Source: Phycisphaerales bacterium (GTDB lineage: Bacteria; Planctomycetota; Phycisphaerae; Tepidisphaerales; Tepidisphaeraceae). Taken from it: a stretch of DNA of 9,729 bases. Shown here piece by piece: positions 1-6,350 of the stretch; the stretch's first letter is position 1, and the number at the start of each line of letters is the position of its first letter. Location: NCBI GenBank assembly GCA_028288775.1, contig JAQGHP010000502.1, positions 1-9,729 of the forward strand, written 5' to 3'. A model generated the notes under the pieces. That model worked only from the letters and a program-made list of their open reading frames with translations. It did no database searches and was not told where the DNA came from. Both the position numbers and the translations under genes were made by a program.

Positions 1-1129
1 CGTGGAACGGCGGCAGCGACGGAACGTCGGCCGGCTTGAGTGGATGATCGCCCCAGAAGATGAACGTCCTGCCGCGGTCGTGGAGAGGGGCTGCAGTATT
101 GTCCAAAAATTCGGCGACCAGTTTCCCGGGCGAGCCGAGCTGCTTCATCCTCGTCGCTTCAGGTTCGCTCAGGCCCAGGTAATACGGCTCATCGGTCGAG
201 AGATAGAAATAGTTCACGCCCTTGTTGGCGTCGATCAGGTCCTGGCACATGTCGACAATCAGCTTGATCGCGGCGGGGTTTGCGGTCGAAAGTTCGTAGT
301 TGCTGTCGGGGAAGGCGCGGAGCGGTGCGTATTCCGGGTGTTCGAGAATGAAGGCGATGTGGGCCGGGGCGTCGAGATAGGGGATGAGCTGCACGTGGTA
401 GCGCAGCGCGTAGTCGGTGAGCTCCTGATACTCGGTCGGTGACAGTGCGTAAGGCTCGACGACCGCCGGGGCGCTCTTGAATTGGAAATGGCCTTCGAGC
501 TTGAGGACGAAGCCGTTGATTTTGAAGAACGCCGCCTGGCGGATGGCGTGCTTCAGGGCGTCGAGCCGCTCAAGGTGATGGGCGTCGTCCCAATAGATTT
601 CGCGCAACTGCAGATCGGGCCAATCGACGATTTCCCCGGTCGGAAGCCAAAGGCCGCCGTCGCGATGGGTGATGAGTTGGACGAGAGTCTCGACGCCATA
701 GAACAGCCCCGCATCCGCGTTGGCAACGACGCGGATCTCCTTAGGATCGAGCGTAATGCGATAGGCCTGAGCCGCGAGAGCGGCGCGATCACGATCTTGC
801 GCGGCGCCGATCTCCACGGAAGCAGGTTGAATCGACAGGACGATCGCCGGTGCCCCCTCCGCGCCCGCATTGAGACGCAGCGCGTGCCGAGTCCCCAAGC
901 CTTCCTTCAAGGCCTCGACCGCCACGCTGTCTTCGTTCACTCCCGTGCCGCGGCGAATCAACCAGTCATTCGAAATTGCAAACGCCGGCCCCGAGATGTT
1001 CAGACGCTGCGGCATGGGCAGGAGCGACAGGTCGCGAACCGGTAGCGCTTCGGGCTCCGCCCCGAGGCCGGCGGTGGAGCAAAGAAGTACGAGCACGCAT
1101 GCGAGGGCGCGAATGGGCGGCGGGGTCAT
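1..1129 (-). CDS. Secreted GH20-like glycoside hydrolase (beta-N-acetylhexosaminidase type), 3' end beyond window
   Basis: Translating the minus strand from the ATG at 1127-1129 gives 376 residues with no stop before the window edge, so the C-terminus is missing. Residues 1-24 form a signal peptide (hydrophobic ACVLVLLCSTAGLGA, cleavage near GLGA|EP). Residues 36-165 resemble the GH20b zincin-like N-terminal domain, including AYRITLDPKEIRVVANADAG and GLFYGVETLVQLI. The barrel begins at about 175 (LREIYWDD), continues through YHVQLIPYLDAPAHIAF (244-260), and carries an Asp-Glu pair in YLSTDEPYYLG (D313, E314). That pair matches the catalytic D-E of GH20 enzymes, which remove terminal N-acetylhexosamines by substrate-assisted catalysis. 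The usual HLTDDQ-type segment after the first strand is not visible, so the enzyme is divergent and its substrate uncertain. It sits 116 bp downstream of a secreted nucleoside hydrolase on the same strand, so the two could share a transcript. No strong Shine-Dalgarno sequence is seen. Confidence 0.78.
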   Translation of the reverse strand, partial: MTPPPIRALACVLVLLCSTAGLGAEPEALPVRDLSLLPMPQRLNISGPAFAISNDWLIRRGTGVNEDSVAVEALKEGLGTRHALRLNAGAEGAPAIVLSIQPASVEIGAAQDRDRAALAAQAYRITLDPKEIRVVANADAGLFYGVETLVQLITHRDGGLWLPTGEIVDWPDLQLREIYWDDAHHLERLDALKHAIRQAAFFKINGFVLKLEGHFQFKSAPAVVEPYALSPTEYQELTDYALRYHVQLIPYLDAPAHIAFILEHPEYAPLRAFPDSNYELSTANPAAIKLIVDMCQDLIDANKGVNYFYLSTDEPYYLGLSEPEATRMKQLGSPGKLVAEFLDNTAAPLHDRGRTFIFWGDHPLKPADVPSLPPFH

Positions 1130-1245
1130 ATGCTTGATACCGCCGAAACATTGATAGGATGCAATATTCGCCGAGTAGTCCACACTCGCACCGGTGCAGC
1201 AAAACAAGCAGCGGCGATCGGTGGATTCTTGGGGGAGAACTCGGC

Positions 1246-2295
1246 TTACGGCTTTTTCACGGGCGGGAGCGCCATGAGCACATCCAGGGTGTGGACCATT
1301 TCTTCGTTGCTTACTTTCGGAGCGAGGTAGGAATGCCCCCGGTGCGGGGTGGGCGACCAGGTGTTTACGCCTTTTTCCGTGGCGGTGCAGGAGCCGTCGG
1401 ACACGACGTTCCAATATTTTTCGGGATCGCGGACCGCGGCCAGCACCGCGGTTGGGTCCCAGCTAGAGCGGCCATTTTTCAGCGCGTTGTCGAAGAGCTG
1501 ATACGCCCGTCGCACGGGATTGGCGGCGGGCGTGGGCTCGAGCGCCTTGCCGGTGCCGATCCCCTGGCCGATGCTGAAACCGCTGAACAGGATGGGTGTC
1601 GGCCACGCCTCGAGGACGTGCTGGGTGTCGCGGCCGACGTCGCCATTTGTGAAATTCCATTCCTCGAAATGCTGCGGGTTGAGGAATTGCCCACCCATGA
1701 CGACCAGTCGGCGAACTTTTTTCTTCACGAGTTCCGCGCCCGCCAGCGGGGAAATGTCATCGGGCTTGGAGTCGATCAGGTCGCCCAGGTTCATGAGGAA
1801 GCCGACGCTGATGATCACGACGCCGTCGTCGGGCGCGCCGGCAAGCGCCCGGCGGTAGACCTGCAGCGCGTCCGGGGCCTTGTCATCCGAAAGCGCGGCG
1901 TGCGGGAATTCATCGCGCAATTTGGCGGTGTAGCGGCTGCGGGAAGGAGGCCCGTGGCTTCCGTGATAGGCGCCGACCGGCACCGAGCCGCGGCCGTAAT
2001 ACGTGTTGATCACGTTTACCGCGGCAACGGAGGCCTTGTCCGCGTCGTGCCCATTCACGACGCATGCCAAAATCTCCGCTTCCCCTTTGTCCGCCAGCGC
2101 GTTGAGAATGGCGAGCGCGCCGCAGTCGTCGACGTCGCCGGAGATGTCGGTGTCGAAAATGACTTTGACCGCATCGGCCTTGGCGCGGCCGGGGAAAGCC
2201 AACATCGCCATGGCCAGCAGGAACAGCCCGGCGATCCGCCGCAGGGAAATTTCATGGCTTCGACGCAATGCGTTGCGCTGGATTCGTCGATTCAT
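1246..2295 (-). CDS. Secreted inosine/uridine-preferring-type nucleoside hydrolase
   Basis: The protein has 349 residues. An arginine-rich n-region (1-20), a hydrophobic core (21-35) and an AKA|D site near residue 40 indicate export. The mature part begins at once with the nucleoside hydrolase signature VKVIFDTDISGDVDD (43-57); the aspartates are those that bind calcium and the ribose in this family. GFLMNLGDL (165-173), RLVVMGG (196-202), EEWNFTNGDV (211-220) and SSWDPTAVL (278-286) follow in the usual order, the last resembling the conserved late aspartate. Family members cleave the N-glycosidic bond of nucleosides to give base and ribose. The spacing DTD-x5-DD, not DTD-x3-DD, fits the secreted bacterial subgroup, whose substrates are poorly known. 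The length is close to that of family members plus a leader. The first ATG is preferred because the leader follows directly; a weak AGGG lies 5 nt upstream. The GH20-like gene follows on the same strand. Confidence 0.87.
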   Translation of the reverse strand: MNRRIQRNALRRSHEISLRRIAGLFLLAMAMLAFPGRAKADAVKVIFDTDISGDVDDCGALAILNALADKGEAEILACVVNGHDADKASVAAVNVINTYYGRGSVPVGAYHGSHGPPSRSRYTAKLRDEFPHAALSDDKAPDALQVYRRALAGAPDDGVVIISVGFLMNLGDLIDSKPDDISPLAGAELVKKKVRRLVVMGGQFLNPQHFEEWNFTNGDVGRDTQHVLEAWPTPILFSGFSIGQGIGTGKALEPTPAANPVRRAYQLFDNALKNGRSSWDPTAVLAAVRDPEKYWNVVSDGSCTATEKGVNTWSPTPHRGHSYLAPKVSNEEMVHTLDVLMALPPVKKP

Positions 2296-2314
2296 AGCGA
2301 CCCTGACTCGTTGT

Positions 2315-2404
2315 TCATCCTACCCTCGCCCCTGCTCCTACTCTTAATCCATCCTTCTCGGTGAAGCAAGATTGGATTAAGAATAAGAGTAGGAGCAAGA
2401 GCCA
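2315..2404. repeat. Hexamer-periodic inverted repeat
   Basis: Two arms, 2333-2351 and 2373-2397, are complementary over 19 bp apart from a 6-nt insertion at 2382-2387; a loop of about 21 nt lies between them. Each arm is built of hexamers of the form GANNAR. On the plus strand these read GATTAA, GAATAA, GAGTAG, GAGCAA, GAGCCA (2375-2404). On the minus strand they read GATTAA, GAGTAG, GAGCAG, GGGCGA, GGGTAG, GATGAA (2349 down to 2314). The insertion is therefore exactly one repeat unit. The element lies between the stop of the cyclophilin fusion gene and the start of the nucleoside hydrolase gene, both on the minus strand. There is no T-run after the stem on the minus strand, so a classical intrinsic terminator is not supported. 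It could be a dispersed genomic repeat or a 5' leader structure. Confidence 0.75.
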
Positions 2405-2440
2405 GATTGCGTTGGGGCGTCGGCATCGCCCGCGGTTCAG

Positions 2441-4705
2441 TTATCCGATCGTAATAGTCCCGGCACCGACGGCGGTTGCGGTGCTTCCGTCCTGCGTGAT
2501 GGAGACGAACGGAGTGTACGTTCCCGCCGTGGCGGTTGCGGGGACGACTAAGTGCAGGTGAAGCACTAGGCTGTGATTGGGCTTCACTTTGATCGCCTTG
2601 GTGAACTGCGTGAGCGAGAATGCTTCGGTCTGACCGTCGGCGGAGACGCCGATGTTGATCGTGGCCGACCCGCTGGTCGTGACGTTGCCGGCGTTGAAGA
2701 GCGTCACGGTAAGCGTTCCCGATTTTTTGAGCTTGAGGGCCGTCGGCTTGATCGAGGCGGCGGACGCGGTGAGCGACACGAACGGGGCGGCGACCTGAAT
2801 GGTCGGCCCCGTGGTGGCGTCAGTAACGTTGCCGGAAGGATCGGTCGTCTGCACCAGAAGGGTGTAGGTGCCGGCAGTAAGGGACGCGGGGAGCTTCGTG
2901 GTCGTCAATTTGAGCGACAGGGTCGCGCCGGCCTTGAGATTTACGCCGCGACGCAATGTCGTGATCGGCACGGCAGCGGCGTCGATGACTCCGTCGGGGG
3001 CCGCGAACAGGCTGAAAGTCGCCGTCCCCTTCTCGGTGGTTTGCGTGGAGTTATTCAACACGACGGCAGTCGTACCGTGGATGGCCGTGCCAAGGACCGC
3101 CTGCGTTGGCAAGGTGGTCTTGCCGACGGTGGGTGTGATGGCCGGGGCGGCCACATTCACGCTGATGCCGGGGGAAGTGCTGGCGGCATAATTGCCGTCG
3201 CCGCTGTAGACGGCAGTGACAAATTCGTCCCCGGCGGCGCCAAACGGTGCATTGAGCGTGGCCGTGTTGCCAACGACCGAGGCCGTGCCGATCGGGTTGC
3301 CATCGGCAAAAAAGCTGACCGACCCGGAGGGCGTCGGGGCGATTGCGGGGTTGATGGTGGCGACCAGGATATCGGAGCCGCCGAAGGCGACCGAAGGGGA
3401 CGCGGCGACGAGGGTGGTTGTCGTCGGCGCGAAAGTCTCGGCGATGGTGCCGATCGCGGCCTCGGTGGACGCGCTATTCGCGAACACCGCGTTGCTGCTG
3501 AGATTCGACAAGGTAATCGTGAACGCCTCGGACCCGGCGGCCTGGTCGCCGAGGATCGTCACGGGGATGGATGCCTGCGTCTGGCCCGCGGGGATGGAGA
3601 CCGCATTGCCCAGCGCTTGGAAATCGCCTGCTGGGGCCGTGCCGGGGGTGAGCGTGTAATTGAAGGTTGTCGCCGAGGTGCTGGCGGCGGACAGCGTCAC
3701 GGGGAACAGGATCTGGTTGCTGGAGATCAGCGCGACCGAAGCATTGCCGATCGAGACGGTCGGCCTGCCGACCACGTTTACCGTGAACGTGGAGGTGGCG
3801 GTTTCGCCGGTAAGGTCGGTGACGGTCGCCGTCACCGTCGTGGTGCCGGAAATCGAATTGGATACGGGAGTCAGGGTGAGGACGCCGTTGGTGACCTGCG
3901 CCGTGACGAGGGCGGGGTTGGCGCTGACGGCGGTGTAAGTGGGCGCGGCCTGGCCCGCGGAAAGCATCGAGATGTTGTCCGTCACGAGGTTGGCCTGGGG
4001 GACGGTCGCGGGCGAGGCGCTGCCGCCATAGTTGATGACGGGCAGCCCGTCATTGGGGCCGATGTACCAGTTCGGGTTTTCGGCGCTGCCGTTGATGATG
4101 GGCAGTTGTGAAATGGCGTTGGCGACGGTCATGCCGCCGTCGATGACGTTCCCGAAGACGGTAAATGGGCCGCCGTCGGCCCCTCCATCCAGGACGCTGG
4201 AATTATTGCCCAGGTTGATGAACCACTGATTGGTGCCGCTGTTGGGCCCGGTGCTAAGGGCCATCGAGATGGTACCGGCGGTATTGGAAATGCCGGCCTC
4301 GCTTGTGAGCGTTTGGACCGGGGCATTGTTGGTACCGTCGGGCTTGGTCCCGCCGCCCTGGAGCACGAAGCCCGGCGCGGAGCGCTGGATGATCGTGGGC
4401 GTGTATTCGTGGTTGTTGATGTAGGCAACGAAGTTGGTCACGGTAAGCGGGGTCTGCGAATCGGTGAGTTGCAGCGGGATAATGCCCAGCGGCGTCTGCA
4501 TTTCGACGACGGTGCCGCCGGTGAGGGCGGGGTCGTTCAGGAAAGTAGGCAGATTGACGGTGGTGGCGGTCTGTCCGACGGTAACCGTCTGGGTGGGGAC
4601 CTGGCTTAACACGGTGGCCGACAGCAGGCGGCGATTTTCCAACGGCTGGATAGTTGCAGGCGCGGAATGAGCCCCGCGGTTCTTGCGCGACAACGAAAAC
4701 CTCAT
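2441..4705 (-). CDS. LEPR-XLL surface protein with N-terminal cyclophilin-type peptidyl-prolyl isomerase domain and Ig/Calx-beta-like modules
   Basis: The protein has 754 residues from the ATG at 4703-4705. An in-frame ATG 150 bp upstream is less likely because GGAGG lies 5 nt before the chosen start. A basic N-terminus leads to PLENRRLLSA (21-30), the LEPR-XLL motif typical of exported planctomycete proteins; no classical signal peptide is visible. Residues 66-202 are a cyclophilin domain. R108, F113 and Q116 (in QRSAPGFVLQGG) and Q160/F162 (in TNQWFINLG) match catalytic or pocket positions of human cyclophilin A. The position of its Trp121 appears to be V171, and that of His126 F181. Next come an Ig-like segment (about 228-312), a Calx-beta-like repeat (about 315-423), a Big_3-type Ig repeat (428-518, ending AVYSGDGNYAAST) and two C-terminal beta modules (530-638, 643-754) resembling CARDB. 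The likely role is folding or scaffolding at the cell surface. Domain names after the cyclophilin are by resemblance only. Confidence 0.85.
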   Translation of the reverse strand: MRFSLSRKNRGAHSAPATIQPLENRRLLSATVLSQVPTQTVTVGQTATTVNLPTFLNDPALTGGTVVEMQTPLGIIPLQLTDSQTPLTVTNFVAYINNHEYTPTIIQRSAPGFVLQGGGTKPDGTNNAPVQTLTSEAGISNTAGTISMALSTGPNSGTNQWFINLGNNSSVLDGGADGGPFTVFGNVIDGGMTVANAISQLPIINGSAENPNWYIGPNDGLPVINYGGSASPATVPQANLVTDNISMLSAGQAAPTYTAVSANPALVTAQVTNGVLTLTPVSNSISGTTTVTATVTDLTGETATSTFTVNVVGRPTVSIGNASVALISSNQILFPVTLSAASTSATTFNYTLTPGTAPAGDFQALGNAVSIPAGQTQASIPVTILGDQAAGSEAFTITLSNLSSNAVFANSASTEAAIGTIAETFAPTTTTLVAASPSVAFGGSDILVATINPAIAPTPSGSVSFFADGNPIGTASVVGNTATLNAPFGAAGDEFVTAVYSGDGNYAASTSPGISVNVAAPAITPTVGKTTLPTQAVLGTAIHGTTAVVLNNSTQTTEKGTATFSLFAAPDGVIDAAAVPITTLRRGVNLKAGATLSLKLTTTKLPASLTAGTYTLLVQTTDPSGNVTDATTGPTIQVAAPFVSLTASAASIKPTALKLKKSGTLTVTLFNAGNVTTSGSATINIGVSADGQTEAFSLTQFTKAIKVKPNHSLVLHLHLVVPATATAGTYTPFVSITQDGSTATAVGAGTITIG

Positions 4706-4710
4706 TGTAT

Positions 4711-4715
4711 CCTCC
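4711..4715 (-). promoter_or_regulatory. Ribosome binding site fixing the start of the cyclophilin fusion gene
   Basis: GGAGG on the minus strand lies 5 nt before the ATG at 4705. It favours this start over the longer in-frame extension, whose extra 50 residues (rich in Arg and Pro) lie in the divergent intergenic region and would place the LEPR-XLL motif unusually far from the N-terminus. Confidence 0.8.
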
Positions 4716-4895
4716 GGAAACCGGTCGCGAGCCCGGCGGCTGGGCGTTCCCGAGCCGCAGGTTGTAGAAGGACGAAATGGTAATCGATCGCCCGCCAAAA
4801 CGCACGCCCGGGGAGCGACCAAAGCGAAAACAATCGCGCCTGCCATTCCAAACACGACGAACCGTTATAGCGGCCTCTACGTTATCATTCGCCGC
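4716..4895. other. Divergent intergenic region between the cyclophilin fusion and DUF3592-like genes
   Basis: About 180 bp separate two divergently transcribed genes, so promoters for both should lie here. I find no convincing pair of -35/-10 boxes. The plus side has an AT-richer patch (CCGTTATAG and TACGTTATCATTC, about 4862-4890) just before the probable GTG start. In-frame ORF extensions cross this stretch on both strands, but their composition looks non-coding. Confidence 0.5.
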
Positions 4896-5690
4896 GTGAA
4901 ACCGTCCGCCCCCACTTCGTTCGCAATTCCGCCCGAGCTGCGCGCGCCGCCGCCGCGTGCGGTGCGGCGGCGGGAAGGAACGGGGAGCAGGTTCGTGGGG
5001 ACGCGGCTATTTATCCTACCACACACGTTGATCGGAATCGGCGTGCTGGTTTTCGTCATCGGCGAGCCGGTGCTCCTTGCGCTGACGCCTTCCACGCCCG
5101 GCGTCGTCACCCACTTGTCAACACGCAAGGGCAGCAAGGGGGCCATGACCTATTTGATGGACTTCGACTATTCGCCCGCCGGCGGGGCCGCGCGGGCCGC
5201 GCACGATCAGGAGACGATCACGCGCGAGGAGTTCCAAACTTTGCACCCGGGCGGCCGGGTGATGGTGCGTGCCGCGGGCGTCGGCAGGTTTCACTACGTG
5301 GTGCTGGCGCGATCGCGTGGCGCATACGTCCGCAATCGGGTCGCCCTTTGGATCTGGGCGATTTTCTGGAACGGAATAATGTGCTTCGTCGTGTACGCCG
5401 TGTGGGTGGTGCCGGCCCGCCATCGCAAGCTCGTAAGCATCGGCCGACCTGTCGCCGGCAAGATCTCCGCGCGGTATGTCACGCGAGGTAAATCGACCAG
5501 CTACCAAGTGAAATACACATTCACGACCAGCGACATTCCCCCCGAGCAGCAACAAGGCAAGATGACGACCACCCGCGCACAGTACGATGCACTCGCGGTC
5601 GGGGATATCGTGACGGTGCTCTACGATCCCAACCGCCCCGCCCACCATGTCGTCTACGAATGCGGCGAGTTCAAAGCCGAAACCATTTGA
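4896..5690 (+). CDS. Two-helix membrane protein with two DUF3592-like domains
   Basis: The open frame begins at 4683, inside the divergent gene, so a later start is needed. I chose the GTG at 4896, giving 264 residues; no clear Shine-Dalgarno sequence supports it, and the exact start is uncertain. After a Pro/Arg-rich tail, helix 1 spans about 36-62 (LFILPHTLIGIGVLVFVIG). The loop at 68-138 (GVVTHLSTRKGSKG...YLMDFDYSP...FHYVVLAR) has the strand-rich pattern of DUF3592 domains. Helix 2 spans about 149-173 (VALWIWAIFWNGIMCFVVY). A second such domain, 182-256, includes GRPVAGKISARYVTRGKS, YQVKYTFTT, GDIVTVLYDPNRP and HHVVYE. The phrase VTVLYDPxxP is typical of DUF3592. Function is unknown; the domain is found in membrane proteins of many bacteria. 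By the positive-inside rule, the Arg-rich N-terminus and the ARHRK after helix 2 suggest that both ends, and so the second domain, are cytoplasmic. Confidence 0.78.
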   Translation: MKPSAPTSFAIPPELRAPPPRAVRRREGTGSRFVGTRLFILPHTLIGIGVLVFVIGEPVLLALTPSTPGVVTHLSTRKGSKGAMTYLMDFDYSPAGGAARAAHDQETITREEFQTLHPGGRVMVRAAGVGRFHYVVLARSRGAYVRNRVALWIWAIFWNGIMCFVVYAVWVVPARHRKLVSIGRPVAGKISARYVTRGKSTSYQVKYTFTTSDIPPEQQQGKMTTTRAQYDALAVGDIVTVLYDPNRPAHHVVYECGEFKAETI

Positions 5691-5729
5691 GGCACGCAAG
5701 GCACCCCCCTTTCGTGCCGCCCCCACTGC

Positions 5730-6002
5730 TTACTCTTTCCCCATCCCCGGCGGGACGCCCCAGCGCTTGCGGACCTGGGCTTCCATGCGATCAACGACGT
5801 CGCGCTTGTGGCGGAAATATTCCTCAGCCTCGGCGGTGTTGTGGCCCGAGCGGTTTTTCCAGCCGCTGTGTCGGGCTGCGCCGGCGAGCTGGGTGAGCTT
5901 GTCGAGCGCTTCGTTGCCGCCGGGCACTTCCGCGCGGATGGCGCGGTTGATCGCCTTGGGGAGCTTGCCGCCATATTTGTCTCGGATCTTGCGGTCGTCC
6001 AT
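5730..6002 (-). CDS. Small basic hypothetical protein (90 aa)
   Basis: I do not recognise this protein. It has 90 residues, many of them charged, with no signal peptide or membrane segment, so it is probably cytoplasmic. It opens MDDRKIRDKYGGKLPKAINR, has a predicted helical middle (EALDKLTQLAGAARHSGWK, then EAEEYFRHKRDVVDRMEAQVRKR) and ends in a Gly/Pro-rich tail. The start is supported by AAGGA 7 nt upstream (6010-6014) and by the absence of a better ATG. The composition looks like a real protein and not like the Arg/Pro/Ser-rich shadow frames on the other strand. The gene is convergent with the DUF3592-like gene, with a gap of 39 bp. A nucleic-acid or protein-binding role is possible given the charge, but nothing in the sequence proves it. 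Confidence 0.62.
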   Translation of the reverse strand: MDDRKIRDKYGGKLPKAINRAIRAEVPGGNEALDKLTQLAGAARHSGWKNRSGHNTAEAEEYFRHKRDVVDRMEAQVRKRWGVPPGMGKE

Positions 6003-6152
6003 CTCTGCTTCCTTACCTCACAATGCTCGTCCCCTGAAATCATTCTACCGCGTGGTGCGGAATCGTCACCTTGCCGCCGACAATCCCGCGGCGTCGGGCG
6101 CGCGGCGGTTCCGGCGGTCTGGCTTTAACTCCCTGCTCCGGGGCTCCGGGAG
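6003..6152. other. Intergenic stretch without a recognisable gene
   Basis: This is the first part of a gap of about 350 bp between the 90-residue gene and the helical LEPR-XLL gene. It holds the Shine-Dalgarno and presumably the promoter of the 90-residue gene. I see no convincing ORF. The rest of the gap is occupied by the palindromes and terminator listed separately. Confidence 0.5.
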
Positions 6153-6225
6153 GAGAGTTCAAGGGTTGAAGGGTTCAATGGTTCAAGGGCATGACCTCTT
6201 GAACCGTTCAGCTCTTGAACCTCTC
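6153..6225. repeat. Long imperfect palindrome built from TTCAAGG/TTGAACC units
   Basis: The outer arms 6153-6163 and 6214-6225 pair over 11 bp with one bulged C at 6220. The inner arms 6177-6187 and 6198-6208 pair over 11 bp including one G-T, with a 10-nt loop. Between them the left arm repeats the unit (GGGTTGAAGGGTTCAA), giving alternative pairings with TTCAGC. GGTTCAA-like units thus occur several times in direct and inverted orientation. The element lies beyond the terminator of the helical LEPR-XLL gene and 150 bp before the start of the 90-residue gene. It resembles the REP-like intergenic repeats of large bacterial genomes; whether it is repeated elsewhere cannot be seen here. Confidence 0.65.
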
Positions 6226-6238
6226 GCCCCCTCCCCTG

Positions 6239-6264
6239 CCCTCCCCCGGAGTATCGGAGGAGGG
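6239..6264. repeat. Pyrimidine/purine hairpin, probable intergenic repeat
   Basis: CCCTCCCCCG (6239-6248) pairs with CGGAGGAGGG (6255-6264) at 9 of 10 positions around the loop GAGTAT. The phrase CCTCCCCCGGAGTATCGGAGG resembles intergenic boilerplate that I associate with several GC-rich bacterial genomes, often mis-annotated as small Gly-rich proteins. On the minus strand it follows the terminator at 6277-6312. There is no T-run of its own, so I call it a repeat. Confidence 0.5.
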
Positions 6265-6276
6265 AGAAAGGACCGG

Positions 6277-6312
6277 GACAAAATGAAAACGCCCCGCCGG
6301 ATAGGCGGGGCG
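6277..6312 (-). terminator. Rho-independent terminator of the helical LEPR-XLL gene
   Basis: Read on the minus strand, a perfect 9-bp GC stem (CGCCCCGCC, loop TATCC, GGCGGGGCG; 6312 down to 6290) is followed directly by TTTTCATTTTGTC. It begins 38 bp after the stop of the gene at 6351. Stem strength, loop size and T-rich tail fit an intrinsic terminator, and the position assigns it to that gene alone. Confidence 0.85.
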
Positions 6313-6350
6313 CCGGGAATCGAATCACTTTTCGTCTTGCCGCGGAAAAA

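Noticed and set aside
2..1045. Plus-strand open frames at the left edge
   Set aside because: They are shadows of the GH20-like gene. Their apparent integrity comes from third-position GC bias on the other strand.
1188..1197. Perfect 10-bp palindrome GCACCGGTGC upstream of the GH20-like gene
   Set aside because: About ten 10-bp palindromes are expected by chance in a window of this length, and nothing else supports an operator here.
1159..2364. 401-codon plus-strand open frame over the nucleoside hydrolase
   Set aside because: The minus strand shows a signal peptide and all the nucleoside hydrolase motifs in order. The plus frame has no recognisable feature.
2573..4111. 512-codon plus-strand open frame
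   Set aside because: It is antisense to the cyclophilin fusion and extremely rich in Gly, Arg and Asp with no motif. The minus strand has clear domain homology and a Shine-Dalgarno.
4706..4855. Fifty-residue N-terminal extension of the cyclophilin fusion, beginning with a hydrophobic stretch that could suggest a signal peptide
   Set aside because: The extension would move the LEPR-XLL motif to about residue 72, and the downstream ATG has GGAGG at 5 nt. It lies in the divergent promoter region.
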